Positions 49,366 to 57,706 of a stretch of DNA of 64,000 nt are shown here, piece by piece (positions within the stretch are counted from its first letter, which is position 1; the number at the start of each line of letters is the position of its first letter). The stretch covers positions 1 to 64,000 of the forward strand of contig NZ_JALLIX010000033.1 in the NCBI RefSeq assembly GCF_023242365.1. The letters are read 5' to 3'. The DNA is from Pseudomonas sp. MWU13-2100 (GTDB taxonomy: Bacteria; Pseudomonadota; Gammaproteobacteria; Pseudomonadales; Pseudomonadaceae). A model generated the notes under the pieces. That model saw nothing but the letters and a program-made list of their open reading frames with translations. It had not been told where the DNA came from and ran no database searches. Position numbers and translations under genes: made by a program.

Positions 49366-50055
49366 ATGCTCCGTCCCTCCCTTCGTCTGGCCGGCCTCTG
49401 CGCGGGCCTGCTGATTTCCGTCAATGCCCTGGCCTTGTCCCTCGGCAGTCTTACCCAGGGCGAAGCGTCCGGCGGCCTCAAGGACGCCCTGGCCCAGGGC
49501 GCCGTCGCCGCCGTGACCAACCTCGGCAAACCGGGTGGTTTCAGCAATAACCCTGACGTGAAGATCGAACTGCCGGGCAAGCTGGGCAAGGTCGCCAGCA
49601 AAATGAAGCAGTTCGGCATGGGTGCTCAGGTCGATCAGTTGGAAACCAGCATGAACAAGGCGGCGGAAGCGGCCATGCCGCAAGCCCAGGCCCTGCTGGT
49701 GGACGCGGTGAAGAAGATGACCGTGACCGATGCCAAGGGCATCCTCACCGGGGGCAAGGACTCGGCCACCCAGTATCTGGACAAGACCAGCCGCGAACAG
49801 ATCCGCGCCAAGTTCCTGCCGATCATCAAGCAGGCCACCGACCAGGTGGGCCTGGCCAAGCAATACAACTCGTTCGCCGGGCAGGCGGCGACCCTCGGCG
49901 TACTCGATGCCAAGAGTGCCAACATTGAAGGCTACGTGACGGAAAAGGCCCTGGACGGCCTGTTCAAGATGATCGCGCAGAAGGAAGAAGACATCCGCGC
50001 CAACCCGGCGGCGGCGGCCACGAGCCTGGCGAAGAAGGTGTTTGGCGCGCTTTGA
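49366..50055 (+). CDS. DUF4197 family exported protein
   Basis: The 229-residue protein has an N-terminal signal peptide (MLRPSLRLAGLCAGLLISVN, cleavage probably after ALA near residue 23). The mature part is helical: LGSLTQGEASGGLKDALAQG at its start, an AVAAVTNLGKPGGFSNN stretch and a C-terminal region ending TSLAKKVFGAL. These match the DUF4197 family, found mostly in proteobacteria as periplasmic or lipoprotein-like proteins of unknown role. The cysteine at residue 12 is within the hydrophobic core, so a lipobox is not evident. Confidence 0.85.
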   Translation: MLRPSLRLAGLCAGLLISVNALALSLGSLTQGEASGGLKDALAQGAVAAVTNLGKPGGFSNNPDVKIELPGKLGKVASKMKQFGMGAQVDQLETSMNKAAEAAMPQAQALLVDAVKKMTVTDAKGILTGGKDSATQYLDKTSREQIRAKFLPIIKQATDQVGLAKQYNSFAGQAATLGVLDAKSANIEGYVTEKALDGLFKMIAQKEEDIRANPAAAATSLAKKVFGAL

Positions 50056-50079
50056 TGCAACACACTCTAGAAGCTGGTT

Positions 50080-50239
50080 GGTTCACTTGAGCCCGAGCGC
50101 CACCCTGTGCAAGCCAGTTGGCTCACTTGAGCCCGAGCTCCACCTTGTGCAAGCCAGTTGGCTCACTTGAGCCCGAGCTCCACCTTGTGCAAGCCAGTTG
50201 GCTCACTTGAGCCCGAGCTCGACCCTGTGGGAGCGGAGC
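50080..50239. repeat. tandem array, 40-bp unit, about 3.7 copies
   Basis: Units begin at 50080, 50120, 50160 and 50200. The second and third are identical over 40 bp. The first differs at a few positions (GGTTCACTTG start, CGCCACCC). The fourth matches for ~25 bases and then runs into a REP arm at 50226. The unit core is GGCTCACTTGAGCCCGAGCT, which itself contains the inverted pair GGCTCA...TGAGCC. No open frame explains it. It sits in the convergent gap between the DUF4197 gene and mexK. Confidence 0.9.
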
Positions 50240-50300
50240 TTGCCCGCGAAGGCGGCAGTGAGGCCGCTAAAAGCTTCGCGGGCAAGCTCCGCTCCCACAA
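50226..50300. repeat. BIME fused to the 40-bp tandem array
   Basis: TGTGGGAGCGGAGCTTGCCC faces GGGCAAGCTCCGCTCCCACA, a perfect 24-bp-class inverted pair around a short spacer (GCGGCAGTGAGGCCGC). It ends 16 bp before the mexK stop and could act as a transcription or mRNA-decay barrier. Confidence 0.9.
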
Positions 50301-50315
50301 GTTATCCTGCACGCT

Positions 50316-53300
50316 TTATGGCGCTGTCTTCTTCACCCTGAACCACCCCGCATACAACGCCGGCAGGAACAGCAGGGTCAAGGCCGTCGCCACGATCAAC
50401 CCCCCCATGATCGCCACCGCCATCGGTCCGTAGAACACGCTGCGAGACAGCGGGATCATCGCCAGCACCGCCGCCAGCGCGGTCAGCACGATAGGGCGGA
50501 AACGCCGCACCGTCGCCTCGATGATCGCCTGCCATTGCGACATGCCCGCCCGGATATCCTGCTCGATCTGGTCCACCAGGATCACCGAGTTGCGCATGAT
50601 CATCCCCGACAGGGCGATGGTCCCGAGCATCGCGACAAACCCGAACGGCTGGCGGAACACCAGCAGGAACAGGGTCACCCCGATCAGGCCCAGCGGCGCG
50701 GTGAGGAACACCAGCGCCACTCGCGAGAAGCTGCGCAGTTGCAACATCAACAAGGTCAGCACCACCACTATGAACAGCGGCACGCCGGCATTCACCGAGG
50801 CCTGGCCGCGCTCCGAATCCTCCACGGTACCGCCAACCTCCAGCAGGTAACCGTCCGGCAACTCGGCGCGAATCGGGTCCAGGGTCGGCATGATCTGCTT
50901 GACCAGGCTCAGCGGCTGCTCCTGGCCGTAGATATCGGCACGGACGGTCACGTTCGGCAAGCGGTTGCGGTGCCAGATAATGCCCTCCTCGAAACCGTAC
51001 TCCAGGGTCGCGATCTGCGACAGCGCCACGCTGGTGCCGTTGTCCGTCGGTATCGCCAGGCTCGGCAGCGCCGATAACTGGCTGCGCTCCTGAGCAGTGC
51101 CGCGCATGAGGATTTCGATCAACTCGTTGTCCTCGCGGTACTGGCTGACACTCGAACCGGTCAGCGTCAGTTGCAGGAAGCGCGACAGGTTCGCGGTACT
51201 CACCCCCAACGCCCGGGCCCGGTCCTGATCAACGTTCAGGTACACCACCTTGCTCGGTTCCTCCCAGTCCAGGTGCACGTTGGTCACATGCGGGTTCTCG
51301 CGGACCTTGGCCGCCACCTTGCGCGCCAGGGCACGGACCACCTCGATATGCTCGCCGGTCACCCGGAACTGCACCGGATAGCCCACGGGCGGCCCGTTCT
51401 CCAGGCGCGTGACCCGCGCCCGGACATCGGCGAACTGCTCGTCGAGGACCTTGATCAGCCAGCTGCGCAGCACTTCCCGATCCTCGATGCTCTTGGCCAG
51501 CACGACGAACTGGGCAAAACTGGTGGCCGGCAGTTGCTGGTCCAGGGGTAGGTAGAAACGCGGCGAACCGGTGCCGACATAGGCCACATAGTTGTCGATG
51601 CCGGGGTGATCCTTGAGCAGAGCTTCCAGACGCGATACCTGCTCGGTGGTGCTGTTCAGGGAGGCACCTTCGGCCAGCTTGAGGTCGACCATCAGCTCCA
51701 GTCGCCCGGAGGCCGGGAAGAACTGCTGCGGCACAAAGCGGAACAGCAGCACCGAGCCGATAAACAGGGCGATGGTCAGCACGATCACGGTTTTACGCCG
51801 ACGCACGCACCACTCCACCGTGCGCCTGACACGCTGGTAGAACGGTGTACCATAGGGGTCCGGTTGCTCGCCACCGTGCTTGGCGGCGTGGATCTTGGCC
51901 AGGTCCGGCAGCAGTTTTTCACCCAGGTAAGGTACAAACATCACAGCGGCAATCCAGGACGCCAGCAGCGCCAGGGTCACCACCTGGAAAATCGAACGGG
52001 TGTACTCACCCGTGCCCGACTGCGCGGTAGCAATCGGCAGGAAGCCGGCGGCGGTGATCAGGGTCCCGGTGAGCATCGGGAACGCCGTGCTGGTCCAGGC
52101 AAAACTCGCCGCCTTCAAGCGGTCAAAGCCCTGTTCCATCTTGATCGCCATCATCTCCACGGCAATGATCGCATCGTCCACCAGCAAGCCGAGGGCCAGC
52201 ACCAACGCACCGAGGGAAATTTTGTGCAAGCCGATGCCCAGGTAATACATGGCGGCAAAAGTCATCGCCAGCACCAGCGGAATCGCCAGTGCCACCACCA
52301 TCCCGGTGCGCACGCCCAGGGAGAAGAAGCTCACCAGCAAGACGATGACCAGGGCTTCCACCAACACCTGGACGAACTCGCCGACGCCGGTCTTCACCGC
52401 GGCCGGCTGGTCGGAGACCTTGCTCAGCTTCATGCCCGCCGGCAGGTTTTTCTGGATACGCGCGAACTCGACTTCCAGTGCCTTGCCCAGCACCAGGATA
52501 TCGCCACCGTCGTTCATCGCCACCGCCAGGCCGATCGCATCTTCGCCCATGAAACGCATGCGCGGCGCCGGTGGGTCATTGAAGCCGCGATGCACATCGG
52601 CGACATCGCTGATCCGGAAGGTGCGGTCACCGACGCGAATCGGGAAGTTCCTGATCTCGTCGACCGTCTTGAAGTTACCGCTGACGCGCAATTGCACGCG
52701 CTCGGTCGGGGTCTCGAAGAAGCCGGCGGTGGACACCGCATTCTGCTCTTGCAGGGCCTGTTGCACGGCGGTCAGCGGCAGCCCAAGGGTCGCCAGCTTG
52801 ACGTTCGACAGTTCGATCCAGACCTTTTCATCCTGCAGACCGAGCAGGTCGACCTTGCCCACGTCCTTGACCCGCTGCAACTGGATCTGGATGCGGTCGG
52901 CGTAATCCTTGAGCACGGCGTAATCGAAGCCTTCGCCGGTCAGGGCGTAGATATTGCCGAAGGTGGTGCCGAACTCATCGTTGAAAAACGGTCCCTGGAT
53001 ATCCGGCGGCAAGGTCTGGCGGATATCGCCGATCTTCTTCCGGACCTGGTACCAGAGGTCGGGAATCTCCGAGGAGTGCATCGAGTCCCGGGCCATGAAG
53101 GTCACCTGGGACTCCCCCGGCCGGGAGAAGGACACGATCCGTTCGTACTCGCCGGTCTCCATCAGCTTCTTTTCGATGCGTTCGGTGACTTGCCGCGAGA
53201 CTTCCTGGGCCGTAGCCCCCGGCCAGTTGGTCTTGATGACCATGGCCTTGAAGGTGAACGGAGGGTCTTCGCTCTGCCCCAGCTTGGTGTAGGACAAGGC

Positions 53301-53381
53301 TCCGACCACTGCAAGCAGGATCATCAGGAACAGTACGATCTGGCGATTACGCAACGCCCACTCGGAAAGATTGAAACCCAT
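50316..53381 (-). CDS. mexK: RND multidrug efflux transporter (MexK-like)
   Basis: This 1021-residue inner-membrane pump has twelve membrane segments, one at the start (LFLMILLAVVGALSYTKLG), two periplasmic loops and the proton-relay aspartates in LGLLVDDAIIAVEMMAIKME near residue 405. The last part (FIVVVLTLLMLQLRSFSRVA onward) repeats the first half, as in all RND pumps. The gene follows its membrane fusion protein by 6 bp. A TetR repressor is divergent, and plsB and rsmJ flank the locus. This arrangement matches mexL-mexJK of P. aeruginosa. No outer-membrane channel gene is present, also as in mexJK. Substrates are not proven. Confidence 0.8.
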   Translation of the reverse strand: MGFNLSEWALRNRQIVLFLMILLAVVGALSYTKLGQSEDPPFTFKAMVIKTNWPGATAQEVSRQVTERIEKKLMETGEYERIVSFSRPGESQVTFMARDSMHSSEIPDLWYQVRKKIGDIRQTLPPDIQGPFFNDEFGTTFGNIYALTGEGFDYAVLKDYADRIQIQLQRVKDVGKVDLLGLQDEKVWIELSNVKLATLGLPLTAVQQALQEQNAVSTAGFFETPTERVQLRVSGNFKTVDEIRNFPIRVGDRTFRISDVADVHRGFNDPPAPRMRFMGEDAIGLAVAMNDGGDILVLGKALEVEFARIQKNLPAGMKLSKVSDQPAAVKTGVGEFVQVLVEALVIVLLVSFFSLGVRTGMVVALAIPLVLAMTFAAMYYLGIGLHKISLGALVLALGLLVDDAIIAVEMMAIKMEQGFDRLKAASFAWTSTAFPMLTGTLITAAGFLPIATAQSGTGEYTRSIFQVVTLALLASWIAAVMFVPYLGEKLLPDLAKIHAAKHGGEQPDPYGTPFYQRVRRTVEWCVRRRKTVIVLTIALFIGSVLLFRFVPQQFFPASGRLELMVDLKLAEGASLNSTTEQVSRLEALLKDHPGIDNYVAYVGTGSPRFYLPLDQQLPATSFAQFVVLAKSIEDREVLRSWLIKVLDEQFADVRARVTRLENGPPVGYPVQFRVTGEHIEVVRALARKVAAKVRENPHVTNVHLDWEEPSKVVYLNVDQDRARALGVSTANLSRFLQLTLTGSSVSQYREDNELIEILMRGTAQERSQLSALPSLAIPTDNGTSVALSQIATLEYGFEEGIIWHRNRLPNVTVRADIYGQEQPLSLVKQIMPTLDPIRAELPDGYLLEVGGTVEDSERGQASVNAGVPLFIVVVLTLLMLQLRSFSRVALVFLTAPLGLIGVTLFLLVFRQPFGFVAMLGTIALSGMIMRNSVILVDQIEQDIRAGMSQWQAIIEATVRRFRPIVLTALAAVLAMIPLSRSVFYGPMAVAIMGGLIVATALTLLFLPALYAGWFRVKKTAP

Positions 53382-53387
53382 CGGGGA

Positions 53388-54488
53388 CTACTCCTTGGCC
53401 GCCAGATTGACCACGCGGTTGGAGCGATCCACCGGGCGAACCAGTTCGCCGTCATGCAGCACGTGCACACCGGCCGCCACCACCCAATCGCTGGCCGTCA
53501 GGCCTTCGAACACCGGAACGGTCTTTTCGCCAAAGGCGCCGACCCGCACCGGGGTGCGCTTGAGGGTGTTGTCCGGCTGGACCCGCCAGACATAGGTCGC
53601 ACCGTTTTCCGCGGTCAGCGCCGACAGCGGCACCGACAATGGCACCACGCCGGCGGCCTGGATAAACACCCGGGCACTCTGGCCCAGCTCAGCCGGCACC
53701 TTGCCAGCGCTGAAGGCGATACGGGCGGCGAAGGTCCGCGACTTCGGATCGGCGGCCGGCGACAACTCACGGATACGCCCGTTGAACCGTTGGTCCGGCT
53801 GCGACCAGAGCTCCACGGCGACATCCTGGCCTATCTTGAAACGCCCGAAGGCCTGCTCCGGGAAACTGATCAGCACTTCACGCTCGCCATCGGCGGCCAG
53901 AGTGAAGACCGTCTGGCCGGCGGCGACCACCTGGCCGACTTCCACCAGGCGCTTGGCTACCACGCCGTCCTGGGGGGCGCGCAATACGGCATAACCGGCC
54001 TGGTTGCTGGACACGTCAAACTCGGCCTTGATCTGCTTGAGCCGGGCTTCGCCGGAGCGAAAGAGGTTTTCCGCGTTGTCGTACTGCGAACGGCTGACCA
54101 TCTGCCGGTCGAGCAAGGTCTTGTAGCGATCGCGCTCGGAGCGCACCAGGTTGAGGTTGGCCTCGGCGGCCGCGACCTGGGCACGGGTCGCCTCCAGTTG
54201 CAGGCGGACATCCTGTGGGTCGAGCTCCGCCAGCGGCTGGTTGGCCTTGACCCGCTCACCCTCCTCCACCAGTCGTCGGCTGACCTTGCCCGCGATGCGG
54301 AAGGCCAGGTCGGGCTCGAAACGCGCACGGACTTCGCCGGGGTAGCTGTCCATGGCTTGAGCCGAAGGTTGTGGCTGGACCACCATGGCAGGGCGTACGC
54401 TGACCTGGGCCGACTCTTCATGACCACAACCGACCAGGAAAAGGGCTAGACTGACGGGCAACGCAAGGGGCAGGACATAGCGGAACAT
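53388..54488 (-). CDS. mexJ: RND efflux membrane fusion lipoprotein (MexJ-like)
   Basis: The 366-residue protein has a lipoprotein signal (PVSLALFLVGCGHEES, cysteine at residue 21). A barrel-sandwich and alpha-hairpin region follows (RIAGKVSRRLVEEGERVKAN near 75, long coiled coil ~100-170). The beta-barrel and membrane-proximal domains then run to the end. It bridges the RND pump to an outer-membrane channel in the periplasm. The start lies 94 bp from the divergent repressor start, and transcription is probably controlled by that repressor. Confidence 0.85.
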   Translation of the reverse strand: MFRYVLPLALPVSLALFLVGCGHEESAQVSVRPAMVVQPQPSAQAMDSYPGEVRARFEPDLAFRIAGKVSRRLVEEGERVKANQPLAELDPQDVRLQLEATRAQVAAAEANLNLVRSERDRYKTLLDRQMVSRSQYDNAENLFRSGEARLKQIKAEFDVSSNQAGYAVLRAPQDGVVAKRLVEVGQVVAAGQTVFTLAADGEREVLISFPEQAFGRFKIGQDVAVELWSQPDQRFNGRIRELSPAADPKSRTFAARIAFSAGKVPAELGQSARVFIQAAGVVPLSVPLSALTAENGATYVWRVQPDNTLKRTPVRVGAFGEKTVPVFEGLTASDWVVAAGVHVLHDGELVRPVDRSNRVVNLAAKE

Positions 54489-54538
54489 GGTATGGGACCT
54501 TTCGCTAATAGTGCTCAGAATATTTACACTTGCCAGTA

Positions 54539-54552
54539 TGGTATTAATACCA
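54539..54552. promoter_or_regulatory. perfect palindrome between mexJ and mexL, probable repressor operator
   Basis: TGGTATTAATACCA is a perfect 14-bp palindrome in the 93-bp divergent gap. An overlapping second site, ACTGACCAGTCCAGT (54554-54568), is partly symmetric. TetR-type repressors bind such sites and typically block both divergent promoters. Binding by the adjacent TetR protein is inferred from position. Confidence 0.65.
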
Positions 54553-54581
54553 AACTGACCAGTCCAGTATTAAGTAAGAAA

Positions 54582-55217
54582 ATGTCCGACAATCTTTCAG
54601 TGCCCAGCGGCCCCGGCCGCCCCAAGGACCTGGCAAAACGCCAGGCCATCCTGCAAGCGGCGAAAGATCTGTTCCTGAGTCATGGATACGCCAGCACCAG
54701 CATGGACGCAGTCGCTGCAGCAGCAGGTGTTTCAAAGCTCACGGTGTACAGCCACTTCAACGACAAGGAGACCCTGTTCTCCGCTGCCGTGGTGGCCAAA
54801 TGTGCAGAACAGCTGCCCGAACTGTTCTTCGCCCTGCCCGAAGGCGTGCCGGTGGACAGCGTGCTGCTGAACATCGCCCGGGGCTTTCATCAGTTGATCA
54901 ACAGTGACGAGTCGGTGAACCTGCATCGGCTGATCATGACCCTGGGCAGCCAGGACCCGAAGCTCTCGCAGATCTTCTTCGAGGCCGGGCCCCAGCGCAT
55001 GCTCACGGAGATGGAGCGGTTGCTAAGTCGGATCGACCAGAGCGGTGCCCTGGCGATCGACAGGCCGCACAAAGCCGCCGAGCACTTTTTCTGCCTGCTC
55101 AAGGGCGCGGCGAACTTCCGCCTGCTCTACGGCTGCGGCGAGCCGCTGAGCGAGGCCGAGGGCGAAGCCCATGTGCGCGAGGTGGTGGGCTTGTTCATGC
55201 GCGCCTACAGGCCCTGA
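54582..55217 (+). CDS. mexL: TetR-family repressor (MexL-like)
   Basis: Starting at MSDNLSVPSGPGRPKDLAKR (54582) the protein is 211 residues. An N-terminal helix-turn-helix lies at about 18-60 (YASTSMDAVAAAAGVSKLTV, then YSHFNDKETLF), followed by a helical ligand and dimerisation domain. The upstream in-frame start would put the operator inside the coding region and is rejected. The divergent mexJK-like operon shares the intergenic gap. By context it represses that operon and itself, and releases on binding an unknown ligand. Confidence 0.85.
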   Translation: MSDNLSVPSGPGRPKDLAKRQAILQAAKDLFLSHGYASTSMDAVAAAAGVSKLTVYSHFNDKETLFSAAVVAKCAEQLPELFFALPEGVPVDSVLLNIARGFHQLINSDESVNLHRLIMTLGSQDPKLSQIFFEAGPQRMLTEMERLLSRIDQSGALAIDRPHKAAEHFFCLLKGAANFRLLYGCGEPLSEAEGEAHVREVVGLFMRAYRP

Positions 55218-55230
55218 GAGCCCATCGGCC

Positions 55231-56013
55231 TCAGGGCTTCAGGGCTTTCTTCGGATAGATGTCGTAGCGACTCGACTTGCCGTCCAGGCCATGGCTCGGT
55301 TTCGGCCCATCGATGCACGGCGCCTTGCGCGGGCGCTTGACCACCACCCGATGGGTCGCCAGGGCCAGTGCCGCCGCCAGCAACGCCGGCGCATCCGGGT
55401 CATCACCCACCAACGGGCGGAACAGGCGCATTTCCTTCTTCACCAGGGCGGTTTTCTCGCGGTGAGGAAACATCGGGTCAAGGTAGATCACCTGGGGCGC
55501 TTCCCCCTCCCAATTGCGCATCACCTCGATCGAATTGCCCTTGAGCAGGCGCATGCGCGAGACGATCGGCGCCACGTCGAAATCCTCCAGCCCACGGGCC
55601 AGGCCGTCTTCGAGCAAGGCGCCGATCAGCGGCTGGCGCTCGATCAGGCTCATCTCGCAGCCCAGGCTCGCCAGCACGAACGCATCCTTGCCCAGGCCCG
55701 CCGTGGCATCCAGCACCCGCGGCCGGACGCCCGGCTGGATGCCCACGGCCTTGGCGATCATCTGCCCGCTGCCGCCGCCATACAGACGTCGATGCGCCGC
55801 GCCGCCTTCGACAAAGTCCACCCGAACCGGTCCAGGCGCCTCCGGCCCCAGTTGCTGCAACTGCAAGCCCTGCTCCGACACCTGCAAAGCGAACTCCGCT
55901 TCGGGTTCCCGCAACGGCAAACCGAGGCGTTCGGCCCACGCTTCGGCCCGGGATTGCAACCCTTCGGCCAGGGCCTCGACTCTGATACGAACCGGCGCTT
56001 GCTGCTCACTCAT
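55231..56013 (-). CDS. rsmJ: 16S rRNA guanine-N2 methyltransferase RsmJ
   Basis: RsmJ methylates N2 of G1516 in 16S rRNA. From MSEQQAPVRIRVEALAEG (56013) the protein is 260 residues. The SAM-binding region shows RVLDATAGLGKDAFVLASLG near residue 105 and the catalytic IYLDPMFPHREKTALVKKEM near 185. It converges on the repressor gene (gap 13 bp) and is divergent from the duplicated-motif protein. Confidence 0.95.
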   Translation of the reverse strand: MSEQQAPVRIRVEALAEGLQSRAEAWAERLGLPLREPEAEFALQVSEQGLQLQQLGPEAPGPVRVDFVEGGAAHRRLYGGGSGQMIAKAVGIQPGVRPRVLDATAGLGKDAFVLASLGCEMSLIERQPLIGALLEDGLARGLEDFDVAPIVSRMRLLKGNSIEVMRNWEGEAPQVIYLDPMFPHREKTALVKKEMRLFRPLVGDDPDAPALLAAALALATHRVVVKRPRKAPCIDGPKPSHGLDGKSSRYDIYPKKALKP

Positions 56014-56105
56014 GAAAAACACGCTCAAAAATTCAATGATCGGCAAAAGCTGCCGATAAAAACATTATCCAGCATTTTGCCAGACCTGAGCGTCACTCGA
56101 GAGCC

Positions 56106-56720
56106 ATGTCAGACATTCGCAATACATCCATAGGTTATCTGTCGCCCACGGGCGATTATGGCCTGCGCAACTCCCAGGCACTGAGCGGTGTCAGTCACCT
56201 GTGGCAAGATTTCTTTGCCCGGGCGCTGGCCGAACAGGTCGGGGATACGCGGGGTGACAAGAATGTCCAGGCACAACTGCCGGTCGATGGCCCGGTAGAA
56301 CCTACCGCCGGCGCCGAGTTGCTGGCGCACATCGTCGACCAACGCCAGTGCAATGTGCAGGAAAACCCGGTCCGCCCACCCGAGCCGCTGTTCCTGCCGA
56401 TTGCCGAATTCGATCTGGACCTGCTGAAACGGCCCGTGCCCTATCCACCGGAAGAAGTCGTCGCCCAGCAGAAGCAGCAGGATTTCGAAAGCGGCTGGGT
56501 CCGTCCTATCGTCCTCAACGCCGGCCAGCCGCTGCCCACCCCGGGGCCTGCGCCGCAACCGCGTCCGCTGCACCTGCCGATTGCCGAGTTCGAACTGGAT
56601 CTGCTGGAGCCGCACGTGCCGTTCGACGAAGCCACCCTGGCCAAGCAGCAGAAAGCCATGGACTACGACCTGAACTGGGCCCGTCCGCTGGTGGCACAGA
56701 ATCTGCGCCTCGCGGCCTGA
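56106..56720 (+). CDS. hypothetical protein with an internal duplication
   Basis: The 204-residue protein carries two similar ~47-residue segments at residues 92-138 and 152-198, a period of 60 residues. Shared residues include P-PL-LPIAEF-LDLL near the start and QQK--D-----W-RP-V near the end. A proline-rich linker (QPLPTPGPAPQPRP) separates them. The first 90 residues are different and start with MSDIRNTSIGYLSPTGDYGL. No signal peptide or membrane segment is seen. No known family was recognised. It stands alone between rsmJ and a PEP-mutase-family gene. Confidence 0.75.
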   Translation: MSDIRNTSIGYLSPTGDYGLRNSQALSGVSHLWQDFFARALAEQVGDTRGDKNVQAQLPVDGPVEPTAGAELLAHIVDQRQCNVQENPVRPPEPLFLPIAEFDLDLLKRPVPYPPEEVVAQQKQQDFESGWVRPIVLNAGQPLPTPGPAPQPRPLHLPIAEFELDLLEPHVPFDEATLAKQQKAMDYDLNWARPLVAQNLRLAA

Positions 56721-56776
56721 GCCTGAAGCCGGTCGAGACTCGATTGCCCGCGAGACCTTTGACTATCTCAAGGGCC

Positions 56777-56803
56777 CCTTCGCGAGCAAGCTCTGCTCCC
56801 ACA
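56777..56803. repeat. single degenerate REP arm
   Basis: TTCGCGAGCAAGCTCTGCTC then CCACA is a near match to the REP arm at 1858. It lies in the convergent gap between the duplicated-motif gene and the PEP-mutase-family gene. Confidence 0.65.
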
Positions 56804-56845
56804 GTACAGGGTCGCGGCCAGTGTTGTGCTCGAGCGCAAAGCGCC

Positions 56846-57673
56846 CTAGCCCTTGAACATCTGATTGATCCGCGCAAAGGGCATCGCCTGATCCAGCGCG
56901 GTAAATGTCCCCTGCCCACGAATTTCCTCGGCCGCCCGATAAAACGCGCCATAGGCCGCGCGGGCCAGCGCCGACCCGACACTGATACGCTTGACGCCCA
57001 GCTCGCCCAACTCGCTCACCGATAGATTGACCCCGCCCGACATCAATACATTCACCGGCTTGGGGGCCACGGCCTTGACCACCGCCAGGATTTCCTCTGG
57101 GGTGCGCAGGCCAGGCGCATACAACACATCGGCGCCGGCCTCGGCGAAAGCCTGCAAACGGCGAATCGTATCCGCCAGATCCAGGCGCCCATGCAACAGG
57201 TTCTCCGCCCGCGCCGTGAGCATGAAGGGGAAGGACAGGCTGCGGGCTGCGGCAACCGCCGCTTCGACCCGTTCGACCGCCTGGGTGAAGCCGTAGATGG
57301 GGTCGTCGGCATGGCCGCTGGCGTCTTCGATCGAGCCACCCACCAAACCGACTTCGGCCGCCCGCAGAATCGCCTCGGCACAGCCGGCGGGACTGTGGGC
57401 AAAACCATTTTCCAGATCCGCCGCCACCGGCAGCGTCGTGGCCAGGACAATGCCCCGCGCGTTTTCCAGCGTATCGCTCAGCGAGTTGGCCCCCTCCGCA
57501 TCCGGACGCCCAAGGGAAAACGCCAAGCCGGCGCTGGTGGTGGCCAACGCCTCGAACCCCAGCGCGGCGAGCATTTTTGCCGAGCCGGCATCCCAGGGAT
57601 TGGCAATCACGAAGGCTCCGGCACGCTCGTGCAGGGCCTTGAAGGCGTGGGCTCGAAAGGTTTGCGTATCCAT
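56846..57673 (-). CDS. isocitrate lyase / PEP mutase superfamily enzyme
   Basis: The 275-residue TIM-barrel protein shows ANPWDAGSAKMLAALGFEAL near residue 23 and LPVAADLENGFAHSP near 78, holding the metal-binding acidic pair. GLVGGSIEDASG near 110 corresponds to the G-x-EDQ-type stretch. ARAENLLHGR near 155 and GADVLYAPGL near 178 follow. Members act as oxaloacetate decarboxylase, 2-methylisocitrate lyase-like or phosphonate enzymes. The usual catalytic cysteine motif KKCGH of isocitrate lyases is absent, so a lyase of that kind is unlikely. No phosphonate genes lie nearby. The substrate is unknown. Confidence 0.85.
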   Translation of the reverse strand: MDTQTFRAHAFKALHERAGAFVIANPWDAGSAKMLAALGFEALATTSAGLAFSLGRPDAEGANSLSDTLENARGIVLATTLPVAADLENGFAHSPAGCAEAILRAAEVGLVGGSIEDASGHADDPIYGFTQAVERVEAAVAAARSLSFPFMLTARAENLLHGRLDLADTIRRLQAFAEAGADVLYAPGLRTPEEILAVVKAVAPKPVNVLMSGGVNLSVSELGELGVKRISVGSALARAAYGAFYRAAEEIRGQGTFTALDQAMPFARINQMFKG

Positions 57674-57706
57674 GGGTCGACTCCCGGCAAAGAGTGAGTG
57701 ACACCG

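Noticed and set aside
50080..50239. CRISPR array
   Set aside because: The units follow each other directly without spacers, and no cas gene is present in the window.
51606..54449. 947-residue open frame on the plus strand
   Set aside because: It is antisense to mexK and mexJ, whose motifs are intact.
54492..54581. Upstream start for the TetR gene adding 30 residues
   Set aside because: It would place the palindromic operator within the coding sequence, and the added residues do not fit the TetR N-terminus.
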